DNA of 64,000 nt from Aquatica leii (taxonomy: Eukaryota > Arthropoda > Insecta > Coleoptera > Lampyridae): positions 59,951,389-60,015,388 of the forward strand of contig CM069435.1 in assembly GCA_035610365.1 (NCBI GenBank). The letters run 5' to 3'. The position numbers and the translations under genes are program-made. A model generated the notes under the pieces. That model did not search any database and was not told where the DNA came from. It saw only the letters and a list, made by a program, of their open reading frames with translations. Within the stretch, counting starts at the first letter, position 1. Every line of letters begins with the position of its first letter. Shown here piece by piece: positions 47,835 to 60,358 of the stretch.

Positions 47835-48512
47835 TTTAAAATTTGAAATGACAACTGAGGAAAAATTAAAAATCGAAAATGCCAGTAGTAATGGAACGCG
47901 TCAATGTTGCAACTCGAGGTTTGAGATGTTGTTCGATGCGGCGTACGCGTACGCGTACGTAGTTGCGAGATAAAGTTTGCAACGGAGTTCGCGACGTGGT
48001 ACTGTTGCGCGAGGTAGTACAAATCTGAACGCGGCTTAATAATTTCGCGTTTTTACGGAATATTGATAAATCTAAAAATTACTCTGAAAACGAAAATTAA
48101 AATTATGTCAAAAAGTTGAAAATTTATTAAACGAAAAACTCGCAATGAACAAGACATAACTGTCGTGGAACTTGTTAAAGAATTGCAATATTTACAAAAT
48201 TTTGATGAAAAAATTATTACGTCTCCAGAAGCAACTTGAAATTATATAAGAATTAACAACTTAGTGGATTCTTTTCCTAATACGAGCATAATACTTCGTA
48301 TTTTATTAACAATGCCGCTACCGTAGAACGATCTTTTTCAAAACTCAAAATAATAAAAAAATTGTTTAAGATCGACCATGGGGCAAAACCGACTAAGTAA
48401 TCTTGTTATCATTTCAATAGAAACGGACCAGCTAAAAGAATTGGACACCAAAAATTTAATTAAACTTTTGAAAAAATTAAAGCACGGAAAGCTCAATTCA
48501 GTTAGCTAAAAT

Positions 48513-51183
48513 ATTAATAACAACACCTGATACCCGGATCTTAACCTTTAAAAGGTGACATGTTGCATTATTAAAATAATATATTGTTTTGTTTTTCTTT
48601 CACGATCAGTTTCGTCCTATGATATATAAACGAGTATTTTTAATGTTTTAAATATTTTTTTTTGTACTTTTGTATCATATAGCACATTTGAAACTAAAAT
48701 CCAAAAATTTTGTGTTGTAATACTGTTTGAATATATTTCCGTTTTCTATAAGTTTATAATTATGTTATGTATGACATATGACTTGTACTTATAAAATATA
48801 AAAATGAAAATAAATTTATGAAATTACTTTTAAAAATTATTTTTCAATCGTGGATAATAATACCTAACTTAACCCGTATCTTTACTCACATATGAAAGTA
48901 ATACAAATTTGGGGCGTTATTTTGAATTTGCACAAGGGCTTGATGGTTGGATAGTTGGATTATTACTTGAACACGTTTAAAATCTCTTTTGTTGCAGATT
49001 TATTCAGCTATCGTTCAATTAAATATATATATGTAAACAAAAAAATTAACCAATTAAACATACGTCTTAGCAATTGTTTTCTATACATGTATTAAGTATA
49101 ATTTCTTGTTAATAAATACATAAACTTTAGGTTGTTAATTTATTTAAGTTTTGGTTTGTTTGTTTTCAGTTTCATAATTTTAAACAAAATTATAATACTA
49201 GTACAGCATAAAAATGGTTAAAAAATTTAATATAGGATGTTTTATTGTAATTGTAATTTAAACAAAAATATTTATGTATTTTTGTTCATTAAAAAAAAAT
49301 AATGTGTAACAATACATTTTATTAAAAAAAATAATGCACTTTCAAACATTATCAAAAGGTAGCAGATCTTATTTTAAACTTTGAAACTTACTTAAAATCC
49401 GTAATAAAGTGTAAAGAGGTATCTCGACAGAAAGAAAATTTATTCCACGACTATTTATTGCGCTACAATTCATCGTTACGGCATTTTACAGCAACAACAA
49501 TTCATTGCGCTACAAACTATTGCAATGACAGTTAATGAATATAGATATTTAGTTGCTGACAAATTTGTAAATGTAATTTTTTTAATTCAAAATAAAGTTC
49601 AGACATACGTAAAAACTGGGAAACTAACTCGTTATTTTAGGTATAGACGATTAATCAAACAATATATAAATAAAGAAATAATAAAAACACAATTAGACGA
49701 ATTCTTTTTGAGATTTCAATATTTGTATCTTTCGCGACTTTACGATGTTACAAAATTAATTTTAGTCTCAAAATTTCACTCAGCTCACATAAATAATAAC
49801 ATTTAAAAAAGTAATTTCAATTTTAAGATTTCAACCAGTTAGTACAGGTGTTAGAAAGCGAGTCACAAACTAAATTATTAGAACAAGAAGTTCTTTCAAG
49901 ACCTCGTATTTTATTGCTGCTTTGCTAATTTCTAAAATTTTTATTATCAACAAGAACAGAAATTTACAATTTTGTTTCTTTTTATTTTTTTAGATAAATT
50001 AGAATCGAACCAGCATAAACTTATCATAAGTGTTACTTAAATAATAGAATAACAATGTAATGTTATTATACTGTAAAAAATAGTGAGTTCAAATGCAAAC
50101 CTTTTTTTAGATTAAGCTTAAAATAAACTTTTTTAATTACTTAGATTTCCGTTGTTCTTATTTATGTTAAATTCTTAAATACTAAAATAGCAAATATACA
50201 TCTGGTTATAGTTGTAATTAGTTATACCTAAAGTGTAAATTGTTCTTTGTCTTTATTTAATATTAAAACCTTATAATTTTAAAATCTTCATTTGGTAAAA
50301 GTCTATGTAGATGTAACAATTTTGCATAATACTTAGATTTAACTTCTTCATGATTATCTTTTAAAAGCGAGTGCTTGTATACCATATCTTTCTACAATTT
50401 ACTTGTACTTTAATATTTAATAATCTTGTTATTGCTATTGTTTATGCATTTCTAAAGAACAGGTAATTTAAATTATAAAACTGTAGCACTTACGTTTATT
50501 ATTATCTATATTATATATTATATTAATTATTTTAGTTTTATTACATTTCTTAGTTTTTGTGTTTCATTAAAATGCTAAAGTTTTGTATTATTTTTTATGT
50601 TTTAGTTTTTAAAGATTAATTAATTTTTTAATCATTTTTTTTAATTTTGCTCAGTATACAACAAATTAATGTTTTGATTAACTTTTATTTAAAAACGATA
50701 GTTTTATAAAATTAAGTAATTCATAGATGATAAAAATATCACTTATAAAAAATTATTATCTTGGCAAGACTTACTTAATATGAAACGTCAAGCCTTTGTG
50801 ATTTACATAAAAAAATACGTTCGAATTAGAATGGGTATATAATTTTTTATAAGATTTTTACGTGATGATCCAAACAGGAACACTTAATGACGTTTAAACA
50901 TTTTTCGCGTAACCTAAAATAGCAAACTTTTTTAGTTTTACAGCACAAGCGTATTCACCAGTCTTTCATTACTTTGAAATTTAAATATTTATGAAACTGC
51001 AATACGAAAAATTTGTTAGTATAAAAGGTTATTGAATGCATGTTGCTTCATTGTGTATCACATACGAAACAAAATAGGATACTAAAATTTGATTATGTTT
51101 AAAATGAAGAAAACTATTAAACAAGATTGTAATTTTTCACTGTTTCTGTTGCCTATTAATTTTTGTTATTTTTATTTAACCAA
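48513..51183. other. AT-rich non-coding stretch
   Basis: No supported gene. The open frame at 49525-49806 (93 residues, basic and Tyr-rich) has no recognisable motif and no splice context. The 3' (RT-coding) part of the LINE at 51184-53195 was looked for here on the minus strand and not found. Confidence 0.45.
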
Positions 51184-52030
51184 TTATGTTCTCATTCCAC
51201 TTTCTCCGTAGTAACTGCGTTTTCTAAGTCTCTGTACTTTTTTTCTGAATTTTTCAGCGATTGAATGATCCTTCAATTTGTATGATCTAATTGATATTTT
51301 AGTTCTTGTTGTTGTGCTTGTATCTGTTTGGTTTTTATTTTCTACTTTCTTGTCTACTATTTTTATTTTGGCTATAAGTAAAAAGTAGTTGTAGATCTCA
51401 GCTCCCCTTTTGACATCCGATATTTTTTGTCTCATTTCTCTGTTTATCAGTGTATAATCTATTATTGATTTTTTATTTCTAATTTGAGCGACTTTAGTAA
51501 ACTTGTAAATAACCTTGTGTTAAAAAAAGTGTTCATTACTAGTAGATTGTTATGTATGCAAAAATCAATTATTCCTGTGCTATTACTATTTATAATTTTT
51601 CCTTTTGCTTGCCAACAATATGTCTAGTGTTGTAATCTTTTACCCCTACTCTTCTATTCATGTCTTCCAAGACAATTACTGTATTATTGCAGTTATCTAC
51701 TACATCTGTGGCTTTTCCCAAAAATTCTTTTGTATTGTTGCTAGCTCATTTTCGTTAGTACCGTGCAAATACTATGTTTATAATTCATCTGGATTTTTAA
51801 AATTCTTACTGATTTAAATTGCAATTTTTTTATATTTTTGCTTATATGGTTTTTTACGTAGCATCCAATTTGTTTTTTTCCGTTTGTTCTACTCCACTTA
51901 ATTTTACCATGTGTCCATTTTCGATCTCTATACTTGTGTTTCCTTTTTTTATTTCAGTGATTGCTAATACATCTGAATTCATCTTTTTGAGTTTTTTTTT
52001 CTTTTCCGTTTAATTCTCTTCTGTTCTACT
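51184..52030 (-). pseudogene. LINE ORF2 endonuclease fragment
   Basis: Resembles the exonuclease/endonuclease/phosphatase-like domain at the N-terminus of LINE ORF2. The Glu of the ITEIKK motif (near 51985) is present. The usual GDFN motif reads EDMN (near 51670), and the SDH motif expected near the end reads as IYNYF, so it lacks key catalytic residues. Multiple stops and frame changes. The clean frame 51184-51435 covers the last part and the linker towards the missing RT. Confidence 0.72.
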
Positions 52031-52180
52031 TTGCAAAACTCTAGCTTTGTAATACTTTCTTTTTTTCTATTTTGTTCTTTGTTTTATATATTACATGTAA
52101 ATCATCTACATTGCCACTGCCTTTTGCGTCATCATTGACTGTATTTATATCTTTATTTAAAAAAATGTTTTCAGTCGTTT

Positions 52181-53065
52181 TCATATTATTTTGTTTATTT
52201 GCTTTTCAAAGCTATTGCCTCTTAGAAATCTTTCGTTGGCTGTTCTTTTAAGTCTGTTACTTCCTTTCTCTGTTTTTTCTTTTCCCATTTCTTTTGTGTG
52301 ATTTCTGCTTTGGTCCTTATACTTATCATTTATTATTAGCTGGTTATACGTTATTTGCGCTTTATACTCTTTATTTCTTGCCTCTTTCATTTGTAGCACC
52401 AGCTTACTTTTTTCCTCCATTACGTTCTGTTATATATTTGATTCCTTTGTTTTACGTTTGGCCATTCTTATAAGCACATTTAATCCAAAAGACCTTCGAG
52501 TTGGATCTGAACTTTATTTTTATAATTTCAAAAATTATTTACAAAACGGCGCAACCAACAATACAGAAATGAACAATACTAAACAATACAACACGTTCTT
52601 AGGGTAGTCCACCTATATCCATATTTCTGTTTCTTTCAGATTTTTTGCACTTTGTAAGATGTTTGATGTGGTAACTTCTTTAGTCAGCTCTACAAGTATA
52701 GAGCTTCTCTTCCCGTTGTTATATTTTCCAATTCTTCTCACTTCATTTATGTCATTTGGTTCGTTAATGTTGACCGCTATATTCTGTATTACTGTTGTAT
52801 TTTGGTTTTTGTTATGTTCCTATTTTTTTCTTCTTTGTCTACTATTTTCTTAATTACGATATTTTTCTTTCTAATTTATATTTTTATGTGATCTATACGT
52901 TCTTCTTGCTTTTTTAATTGTTTTTTCAATTATGTATTTTCTTGTTTCATCTTTTTCATTTCTATCACAACAGCGTTCATTTATATAGTTATATTTATAC
53001 ATTTAATTGCTGTATATTTTTACCTATTTGTTTGAACATTTTTTCAATTTTCTCCATATCGGCCA
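52181..53065 (-). pseudogene. LINE ORF1, coiled-coil type, interrupted by a solo LTR
   Basis: The N-terminal part (53062-52870) is Lys/Glu/Met-rich and coiled-coil-like (MKKMKQEN). The middle reads INEVRRIGKYNNGKRSSILVEL and LKETEIWI (52790-52610). After the inserted LTR the C-terminal part resumes MEEKSKLVLQMKEARNKEY, TYNQLIINDKY, and a basic tail to 52181. The VRRIG...ILVEF / MKEARK...YNQLII arrangement is the normal order of this ORF1 class, which binds RNA. Frameshifts occur in the coiled coil. Confidence 0.7.
52428..52594 (-). mobile_element. 167 bp solo LTR with 5 bp duplication, inside LINE ORF1
   Basis: The segment starts TGTTATATAT and ends ATACAACA, so its ends are TGTT...AACA, and identical CGTTC flanks it at 52423-52427 and 52595-52599. 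It sits exactly where the LINE ORF1 reading is broken, and ORF1 resemblance resumes on either side. On the minus strand an AATAAA occurs inside, as in the R region of an LTR. The superfamily (Copia, Gypsy or BEL) cannot be told from so short an LTR. Confidence 0.75.
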
Positions 53066-53195
53066 TCTTCAGCTTCTGCTTAAGATTGCGTAATATATAG
53101 ACTCTGGTCGACCCGTCGGAAGTCTTGCCCTTATCTATCGTCACCTCTTTTCCTCTAGTACACCCCTTTCAGTCGGACCAGGTATTTACAATCTA

Positions 53196-56100
53196 CAATT
53201 AGAATACTGCTTATTCTCTACTACACTTTAATTTTAGTTCATTAGTTTCACTGTATGACCTTTAAACATATTTATTGATTGTTACTATTCTCTATTTGTG
53301 CTGTATATCCACACACTGGTGACTATTTATTTTTGCACTTTTAATTTGCGTACTGGCCTCTATTATTTATCTTTTATAAGTTATAATGTATATAGAAAAT
53401 CATTTGGAATCTATGTTTATAAATTCCGTGGTTTACCTTCATTGCCATATAACTCTGGTTTCTCTTCAGACAGCAAATAAATCTTTCGCTTTCTATTAAA
53501 GTTTGTCAAATAACGTTACACGAAATTAACACTAAATATACAATAACTAAAAGAAGGAGAGGAAAAGATTACACAAGTATGATTTACCCAATTATCTTGG
53601 TGTGTACGTACGTTTGCACTTTAATGGCCCTGATTTAAATAAAATCTAGTTCACCGGATGTGAGCTCGCAGTCATAGCTATAAAAAACGGTTTAAAAACG
53701 GTTAAGCTAAAAATGAATAAACCTACAATAACACTACAGGTTTCGCATATATTATATTAGTCGATATTAGAATTCAAAGATATTAACTCTGGTCAGCTGA
53801 GAATTGATTAATCGAGTATAAAAAACACTGAAAGCGTTAAATGTAGAATTACATAGACAACTTTGGAGTCTTCAGACTTGTAATCGCACTACACTTACAT
53901 AATAAATAAATTTTGGAAACTTTTTAAGCTTGGGTGAATGAACTAATTCTCGACTCTCCTCATCTCATTCACAAAAATGCTACACCACTCCGGAACATAA
54001 AGTGTATTTAGCGACTAAGATAAAAACTATCAAACAATGATCAATAAGAATTGCAAAACCGACTGCGCCAACTTAAAAATTTGTCGTATACAAAGTATTT
54101 TGTAGACAAAATAAATACAACCATAACAAGTAGTTGCAAATGTATTGCCTCAGAAAACTAGTAATACGGCGTTTGGAAAGAATATTGTTTTTTAACTGGA
54201 GAACTTAGAACGTCAACAAAAAATAATTGCGGAAAAACTTATAGGAGATGTTCTCTTTTACGCCAAATTTGGAAACAAAAATGTCTTTACTTTTAACTAC
54301 AAACAACTCATAACAGACTACAGGTACTACTTTCAACTTTACTCAGGTACAACATTTTAAAGATTACCATTAATTAAAGCACGTCTCAACAATGCCACAT
54401 TGATATTATTTTTGCCCTGTCAACCATCAAATAATTTGTTACGTAAATTTAACCGTAGCTCAGTGCAGACGGCAGCTCAAAACACTTCAGAGAGAGTGTG
54501 TGCTAATTATAACATAATCAAAAGAGCGCCAAAACGGTAGAAATATTAACTACAGGTCCCATTTACACTGAATGTAATAAATATCACTGAAAATAATATT
54601 GATGCATGCTCCTTAAATGTGTCAACACTTTACATATAATTGTCGTAGTACAATATAAAAGTGTAAGTTAATATTTAAGAAAAAAATAAAAACTTAAATT
54701 AGTGCAAATCCAGTGATTTCGCAATCAGAAGTACAACGCACTTGTAATAAATTTAACACGTAATTGCACTAACAAATCAAAGTCGTTCGTATTTATGTTT
54801 GACATCCTAACAAACTAATAGATAATAAGAAAAGGTTTTACTCTCGTTTGTCTAGACATGCCGTTAGCTAATAGCAACTCAAATCTTCCAAAATTGCGAA
54901 AAGTCTAAAAAAAAATTAATATATGATGAATTAACAACTAAGTCACTCATAAGCCAATCATTAAACTAGATAAACCGAATGCGCCAAACTTCCAAATAAG
55001 TTTCATTATTAATATTGCCGCTGGGTCTTCAAATTTAATCGTCTATCACACCAGTTCTTTAACTTGACCCTAAATTACTTCTTGAAATTGGTGTTAGTAA
55101 CCAATGGTCACATTCGTGGCGGTAGCCTAAGTTGCTATAATAATAAAAAAAATTAAATTGAATCGTAAAAACAAAAGTTAATTCTTACCCTAGTGAACCT
55201 CTCACAAACAGCACATACAAAACAAAATCAAAACCCCCATTTGTTAAGTGGATGATATGCGATTATTAAAAAATGTAGGTCTCATTAAGCACAACGGTAG
55301 ATTTGAGAACGGAAGTATTTTTATCATTATTATATGTTCATATGTCAAAATGACAGTTAATGTTTTGTGTGTAAAAGGTACGTTCCGAGACAAAATTCAT
55401 ACAGTACGCAACCTATATCAAAATATTTTAACATAACAAATTTATCAAAATCCTACACAACATATAAATTATTTACTAATGCCAAGACCTCAACTTTTGG
55501 TCACAACGTTATTCTCCGCCAAGTCATCTACAAATAGAACATTCAACAGTACAAACGTCTTTCAACTTGCACGAGGACACAATCAACAATAAAAAAGTTT
55601 TTAGTATTTGAAACAAATAATACTGCCAATATTCAGCAAATTCTACACAACTTTTAAATATTATAATTAATAAAATGTATTTATTTTAGTTATTTTTGTA
55701 TAAATATTTTTCGTAAAAAAATTTAAAAGACAAACATATTTTTTGTGCTGCCAACATCGCAAACGTCAATATTTGTTTGTTAGTGTAGTTACGTAATGAG
55801 CAAAAAAACTATAAGGTGGCAAAATGAAAATTAGAAATCCACATAAAACTAATCGTTTAAAGCCAATTAGTATATTAGAACAAGTATACATGTGAAAAAA
55901 TCATTTAAAAAAATTTTAAAATTTAGTTAAAATTGAAATAAAAAACGATGTTAAAGTTAATGTTAAATTTGACAAATTTAGTAATAAATGTAGTACTAAC
56001 ATTATGCTTTTAGTGATTTTTTTATTTTTTTAAAAAAGAATGTAATTTTACAAAAAGCAACACAAAAAATAATGTACGTTACTCTCGTCGAAAGTATCAT

Positions 56101-57479
56101 TGCATAACTCACTCACATGCAACGCTCGGTCGTGCAGTCTCGCGTTGCATTAACGTTCGTTATGCTATGGCTTACTTTTGCGTAAATTACTATTAAACTA
56201 TTATTCACAGTTTTTTAAACTCGTTTAACTTGTAATAAAATATTGCTTCAACTAGTAGAAAAAAAGTTAAAAACGCGTGCGCAGGTTGACCGTTTGATGC
56301 AACTTCCTGAATCTTAACGGTCTTTAAATTCTATCGATTTTGCTCAATATCTAATCTAAGTATTTATAATCGCTTGGTTTTTTTAATTTCTTATCTAAAT
56401 AAGTGTTTTCATTGTTTAAAAACTAATAAAACACTATGCAAGAAACGGCATCTATAACTTCTTGCATTAAGAAATAAGTAAGAATATTTTATTGCTAGCT
56501 ATCAATATGGGCTCCACTGCTTTATAAATAGCTGTACATGTTTCTGATACATGTTTTTCTTCATTACTTGTGAAAATATTCCACACGTGAATTTAAGATT
56601 TTTGCAACAATTCTCTCATAACGATATTTTATTTTTCTATTCTGTTTGAAACAAATTGCAGCAACCCTGTATATTATGTTTAAGTAACATAAAAATTTAA
56701 GATTATATTCACTGATTATGGCTTTTTTCAAGCTAAAAATATGCGTTGAAATAAGATAAAATTGTTGTAAACTAATTTACTAGTATTTTTATTTTATTAA
56801 TTTTAGAGTAAGAAACAAAATAAAATTTAAAAAAAGGTATGGTTGTTACTTCTTTGATTAAATTTTAAGTTTCTTACATTTTTGTTTGTTGTTATTCTTA
56901 ATAATTGATATACTTTTTTTATGTTGAATTTAAAACTATTTGTAAATTTATGTGAATGTTAAATTTAATTGCGATACGATACATTAATGTTTTAATATTA
57001 AAACCATTTTTATGTCACATGTTAATACCAGTCGTATAAGTTTATCTTTTAGAAACATATAACGCTGCCATCTATTAAACGATAAATAAACACTGAAATT
57101 AACAGTTTCCGAAAGATGATTATCCGACAAGTGTACGGCCTTCTTTGGTAGTATAATAAGTAATTATTCGCGAATAAAATGAATAAAAGATGATTTTATT
57201 TTCAAAGCCTTCAAAACTTAATCGTATAATCACGGTGGCGGTCTACTTTTATAACAAATTGTTCTTTTCAAAAACTTTAAAGCTTTCATGAAAAGATTTA
57301 CCAAATAACTGCTAATCTAAAATATAAAAACTTAGTTACTCTTTATAACGCTTTTGTTAGCACTTTTTCAATTTTATATCCTCTTAAATATTTTTATTTC
57401 TGCCCTTAAAGTCTTGAAAGCTTCACAAACAGCTACTAAGAATAAGCTTCAACGGTTAGAATAAAAGATAAAACTGAAA
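53196..57479. other. AT-rich non-coding stretch
   Basis: No supported gene or repeat. Open frames at 53298-53480 and 55248-55436 have no motif. I could not find hairpins or inverted repeats of the size seen elsewhere. Confidence 0.45.
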
Positions 57480-57730
57480 AAGATGCATAAGATGGCTGCT
57501 TGCCAGTTTCCGTTATCCGCGGTTCCGGTCGCCCAGAGATAGAACACGTCGAGCGCTGGTAGTGCGGCTACCGTTTTGCCCGAGGGTGGTCGAACGCTGT
57601 TCATGGGGGAGAGCAACACACCGGGCATCCTTGTGATATATGAGGACAGTCGGGATTAAACGATAAGCTACACACTCTTCCACCGCTCTATATCTCCTGT
57701 TGAATGAGGCTCCCAATAACAATAACGCCC
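57480..57730. other. GC-rich island without assigned function
   Basis: About 250 bp is distinctly GC-rich in an AT-rich context. A 69-codon minus-strand frame (57513-57722) covers it, Arg-rich with several Cys, but has no domain I recognise; a plus-strand frame is also open over much of it. It might be an exon, a fragment of a GC-richer mobile element such as a LINE 3' end, or a foreign insertion. Confidence 0.35.
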
Positions 57731-60259
57731 CACAATATTTACTAAATCTTTTTTGTGGAAAGTATTAATTGCAACTGCCGTTGAAATTTAATTAATCCTT
57801 GTTACGCATTTTTCTAGAGAAATATTTTACGGAATATCGTTTAGGGACCTACGAAAGATCCAAATAAAACCTTTTCGCTCACAATCAAGCACGGTACATC
57901 GCAATCAAGTTCGCGTGTAAGCGAGAGAGTCTTAATCCACCCCTGTCTACGGCTCTAAATTAAATGGAAAATGTAGCTCAACATTTCTTATCCCTGAGAG
58001 TTAGTGAAACGAATGAACATGTACTGCAATGCGCAATACAAACTCCATGTTTTCCAACATCACTAACTAACCCTGCACAAGAGCTTACTTTACTATACTA
58101 TTCTAGAGTTTCGTGCCAATATCGACGTTTAGAGACATTACAGGCTCTGGATTAGATCATAAAAGCAGTTAGACTGCGTGCTAACCGATAATTGCTTATT
58201 AAATTACCCTTAAAATCTCGTAAATCCAATTTAAAGCGCAAATATGAAAAGTTAAATCGCCGATATTGGCGATACTGTTAACGAACAGTTGTTAAATAGC
58301 TAGTTCAAATGTACTTGTTGGTCGTTACCAATATTACTCTTGTATCGACGCTTCCATAAAGGCTCTCGCAACACTTTACTGCTACTAAATTAAGAAATTA
58401 TTCTAAAATTGATTATTCGTGTGCTAGAGAATCAAAGCAAAGTTAAAAAACGCTTCGTTTGCAGAGAATTATCGAATGTCGGAACTAAAAACTACTATAT
58501 AATAGTAATAATAATACGATTGTGAAGTCACGTGTAATGACGTAAGCTAGGATCATCTTCACCAAAATTTATTATGTCATAGAAAGTGTTAAATGACGCT
58601 GAAACATCTGGATTAGGGCTACCGCTGTTATATTCGTTCATTTTCATATCTGCTTCAACGACATTGTTAGAAATGTGGTTCGTAAAATATTACATCCCCT
58701 CATTATAATCTATATAGATTAATAATTTTTCATAATTGCATATTCATCGAACTTTTCCGTTAGTCGTTAAGCGCACTTTAAAAGAATTTGCGTTTAATAA
58801 ATTGAATGTCTTCGTTATTGGTTCAGTTAGATAACAAAAAGTTCTAAATAAATATTTATTTAAAATTGTTATGTTAAAGCAAAATTTCAAACAACGTATT
58901 ATCTCCACTAGTGTTTTAAACTGTAAAAGTTTTCCAATACTTTTGAGATATAAAACAAAATAGAATCGTTTTTATTTATGTTTCGGTTCTAAGCGACTAT
59001 AAATGTTCGTTTTGTTGCTCACATTTTGTACTACTTAGTTCAATCTTATATATGTGTTAAAAAATATTATTGAGATATAATTATAACTTGTTATTTATCA
59101 CAGTGATCAATGCAAATTGAAACGCTAATTATTATAATATATTTATTTTCTTCTCTTTCTTTTCTCTTTTACTTTTTTGACGATTTTGGAATTATTTTAT
59201 TTTTTATTTTAATATAAGTTGCATAAAACATTGTTAACTTTAACGTTGTAGTTAACTATGTAATCATGTTCGTCCTTATTGGTCGTCAAGTACACAACCA
59301 ATTGTTTTGCTGAGAATATTGTCAAATCAATTGCTACGATTAAGTTAACAACAGCGTCAGCTAACAACATAGTTAACTATGATTTATGCCGACCGAGCAT
59401 TAATTTAGTTATATTTTTATTATATATTTTTTTCTACTTATACATCTTGTGTTTTTGTTTATTTATTATTTGCCATTTTCAAAATTTTTTTTGTTATTTT
59501 ATTTTGCCAAAACGTTTGTTTTTGGTTTTTAAAGGAGTTAAACAAAAGAGCCGTAAGATTAATACTTAGAACAGTTCTTAAAACAATTAACAAAAACAAC
59601 AAAATTAACAAAACGTTTTACAATACACTTATTTTTTTAGAAACAGAAATCTGTTAACTATTTAAATATTTCAAAAAAAACATTACAAATTAAATAAATA
59701 AATTGTGTTCTGCTAAAAATGTTTCAAATTTGCCAGTTTTTGTAAAATAATCATTTGAAATAATAAACAAAATTACAAAATTTACTTAGATTTAAATAAA
59801 CTCAAATTTTACAATTGTCTGTTTTAATTTATTTTTATTACTACAGTAAATTTACATTATTTCTTATTTTGATTTATACAATTTATATAGGTTTGAAAAT
59901 AACTGTAAGCGAAAAAATGATCTTACAGAGTTAAATAATTGAAAATAAAAAATAAAATAATTATTTCATTAAAATAAATCAAATACATTTGTAAAAATAT
60001 TTAATTTTAAAATAAAGTTGGTTTAATAATAACATTTGCTATGATTTTCCATTTTTGCTGTAATTTCGTGTTTTGTTTTTTGTTAATAAAATTCTGTTTC
60101 CTATTAGGTACTTGTTTTATGGTTTCAAATTACTCATAAAATAAGTAAAATTTAATAAAACTTTAATATAAGTGCACTTGTTTGGTTTTATAATCCCATT
60201 GTATTCTCGATTTCTTTAATAAAATTTTTATTTTTTTTTAAATTCTACAAATAGTATAT
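57731..60259. other. AT-rich non-coding stretch
   Basis: No supported gene. Open frames at 57964-58155 and 59279-59569 have no motif. The region 59600-60250 is particularly poor in G and C. Confidence 0.45.
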
Positions 60260-60349
60260 TACACTACGAGGGCCGAAAGTTGAATTTTCGGCCCTGCGAT
60301 GATCATGACGCGCAGGACCGAGATTTCAACTTTTGGCCCGCGTAGTGTA
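60260..60349. repeat. 90 bp palindrome built from CCGAAAGTTGAA words
   Basis: The left half starts TACACTACGAGGGCCGAAAG and the right half ends with its near-complement CCCGCGTAGTGTA. Inside, a second smaller palindrome (AGGGCCGAAA...TTTCGGCCCT) sits in the left half. The GC content is far above the surroundings. This could be a MITE or one end of one. Confidence 0.8.
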
Positions 60350-60358
60350 TACGATTTT

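Larger units (their letters stand above)
44997..48036. mobile_element. PIF/Harbinger DNA transposon (3040 bp) with TAA duplication
   Basis: The left terminus AGCTGCGTCCAGATTTGTA at 44997 and the right terminus ending TACAAATCTGAACGCGGCT at 48036 are inverted matches with three mismatches. Weaker similarity continues inward for about 30 bp (GTACCACGTCGC words). TAA is repeated outside at 44994-44996 and 48037-48039, the usual 3 bp target site of PIF/Harbinger. Inside are a DDE transposase on the minus strand and a MADF/BESS protein on the plus strand, the standard two-gene set. Both genes have few lesions, so this is one of the younger elements in the window. Confidence 0.93.
43973..48512 (+). 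pseudogene. hAT transposase (MYM-type family), split by a Harbinger insertion
   Basis: Two plus-strand parts (43973-44996 and 48040-48512) resemble the hAT transposases related to zinc-finger MYM-type protein 1. Part 1 has NNSNVLKCIEMISKFDP, then a deletion near 44145 that removes the first catalytic Asp region, then NINDLRSQSYNNGANM. In that motif the Asp expected in YDNGANM reads as Asn (44193-44195). FVPCCNHTLNLVVNDAAKS, KRWSILKS and PLSDTRSSSRIDAITPLKY follow. Part 2 resumes at NNFAFL, continues KELQYLQNF and VERSFSKLKII, and ends LRSTMGQNRLSNLVII with a stop at about 48512. Several frame changes and stops are present besides the insertion. Confidence 0.88.
51184..53195 (-). mobile_element. 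LINE remnant: 5' UTR, ORF1 and endonuclease, RT missing
   Basis: The minus strand carries, in order, a GC-richer leader (about 53195-53070), an ORF1 starting MADMEKIEKMFKQIGK near 53062, and an ORF2 endonuclease from about 52020 to 51184. The endonuclease shows MNSDVLAITEIKKG, IEIENGHMVKLSGV, VIVLEDMNRRVG and RGAEIYNYFLLIAKIKI. This fits the arthropod LINE class with an apurinic-type endonuclease. The reverse transcriptase is absent, so the 3' part is lost while the 5' end is kept, the reverse of usual LINE truncation. Confidence 0.75.

Noticed and set aside
49525..49806. 93-codon frame as a gene
   Set aside because: The longest frame in its neighbourhood, but with no recognisable domain, partner exon or repeat association, so it is left as unannotated sequence.
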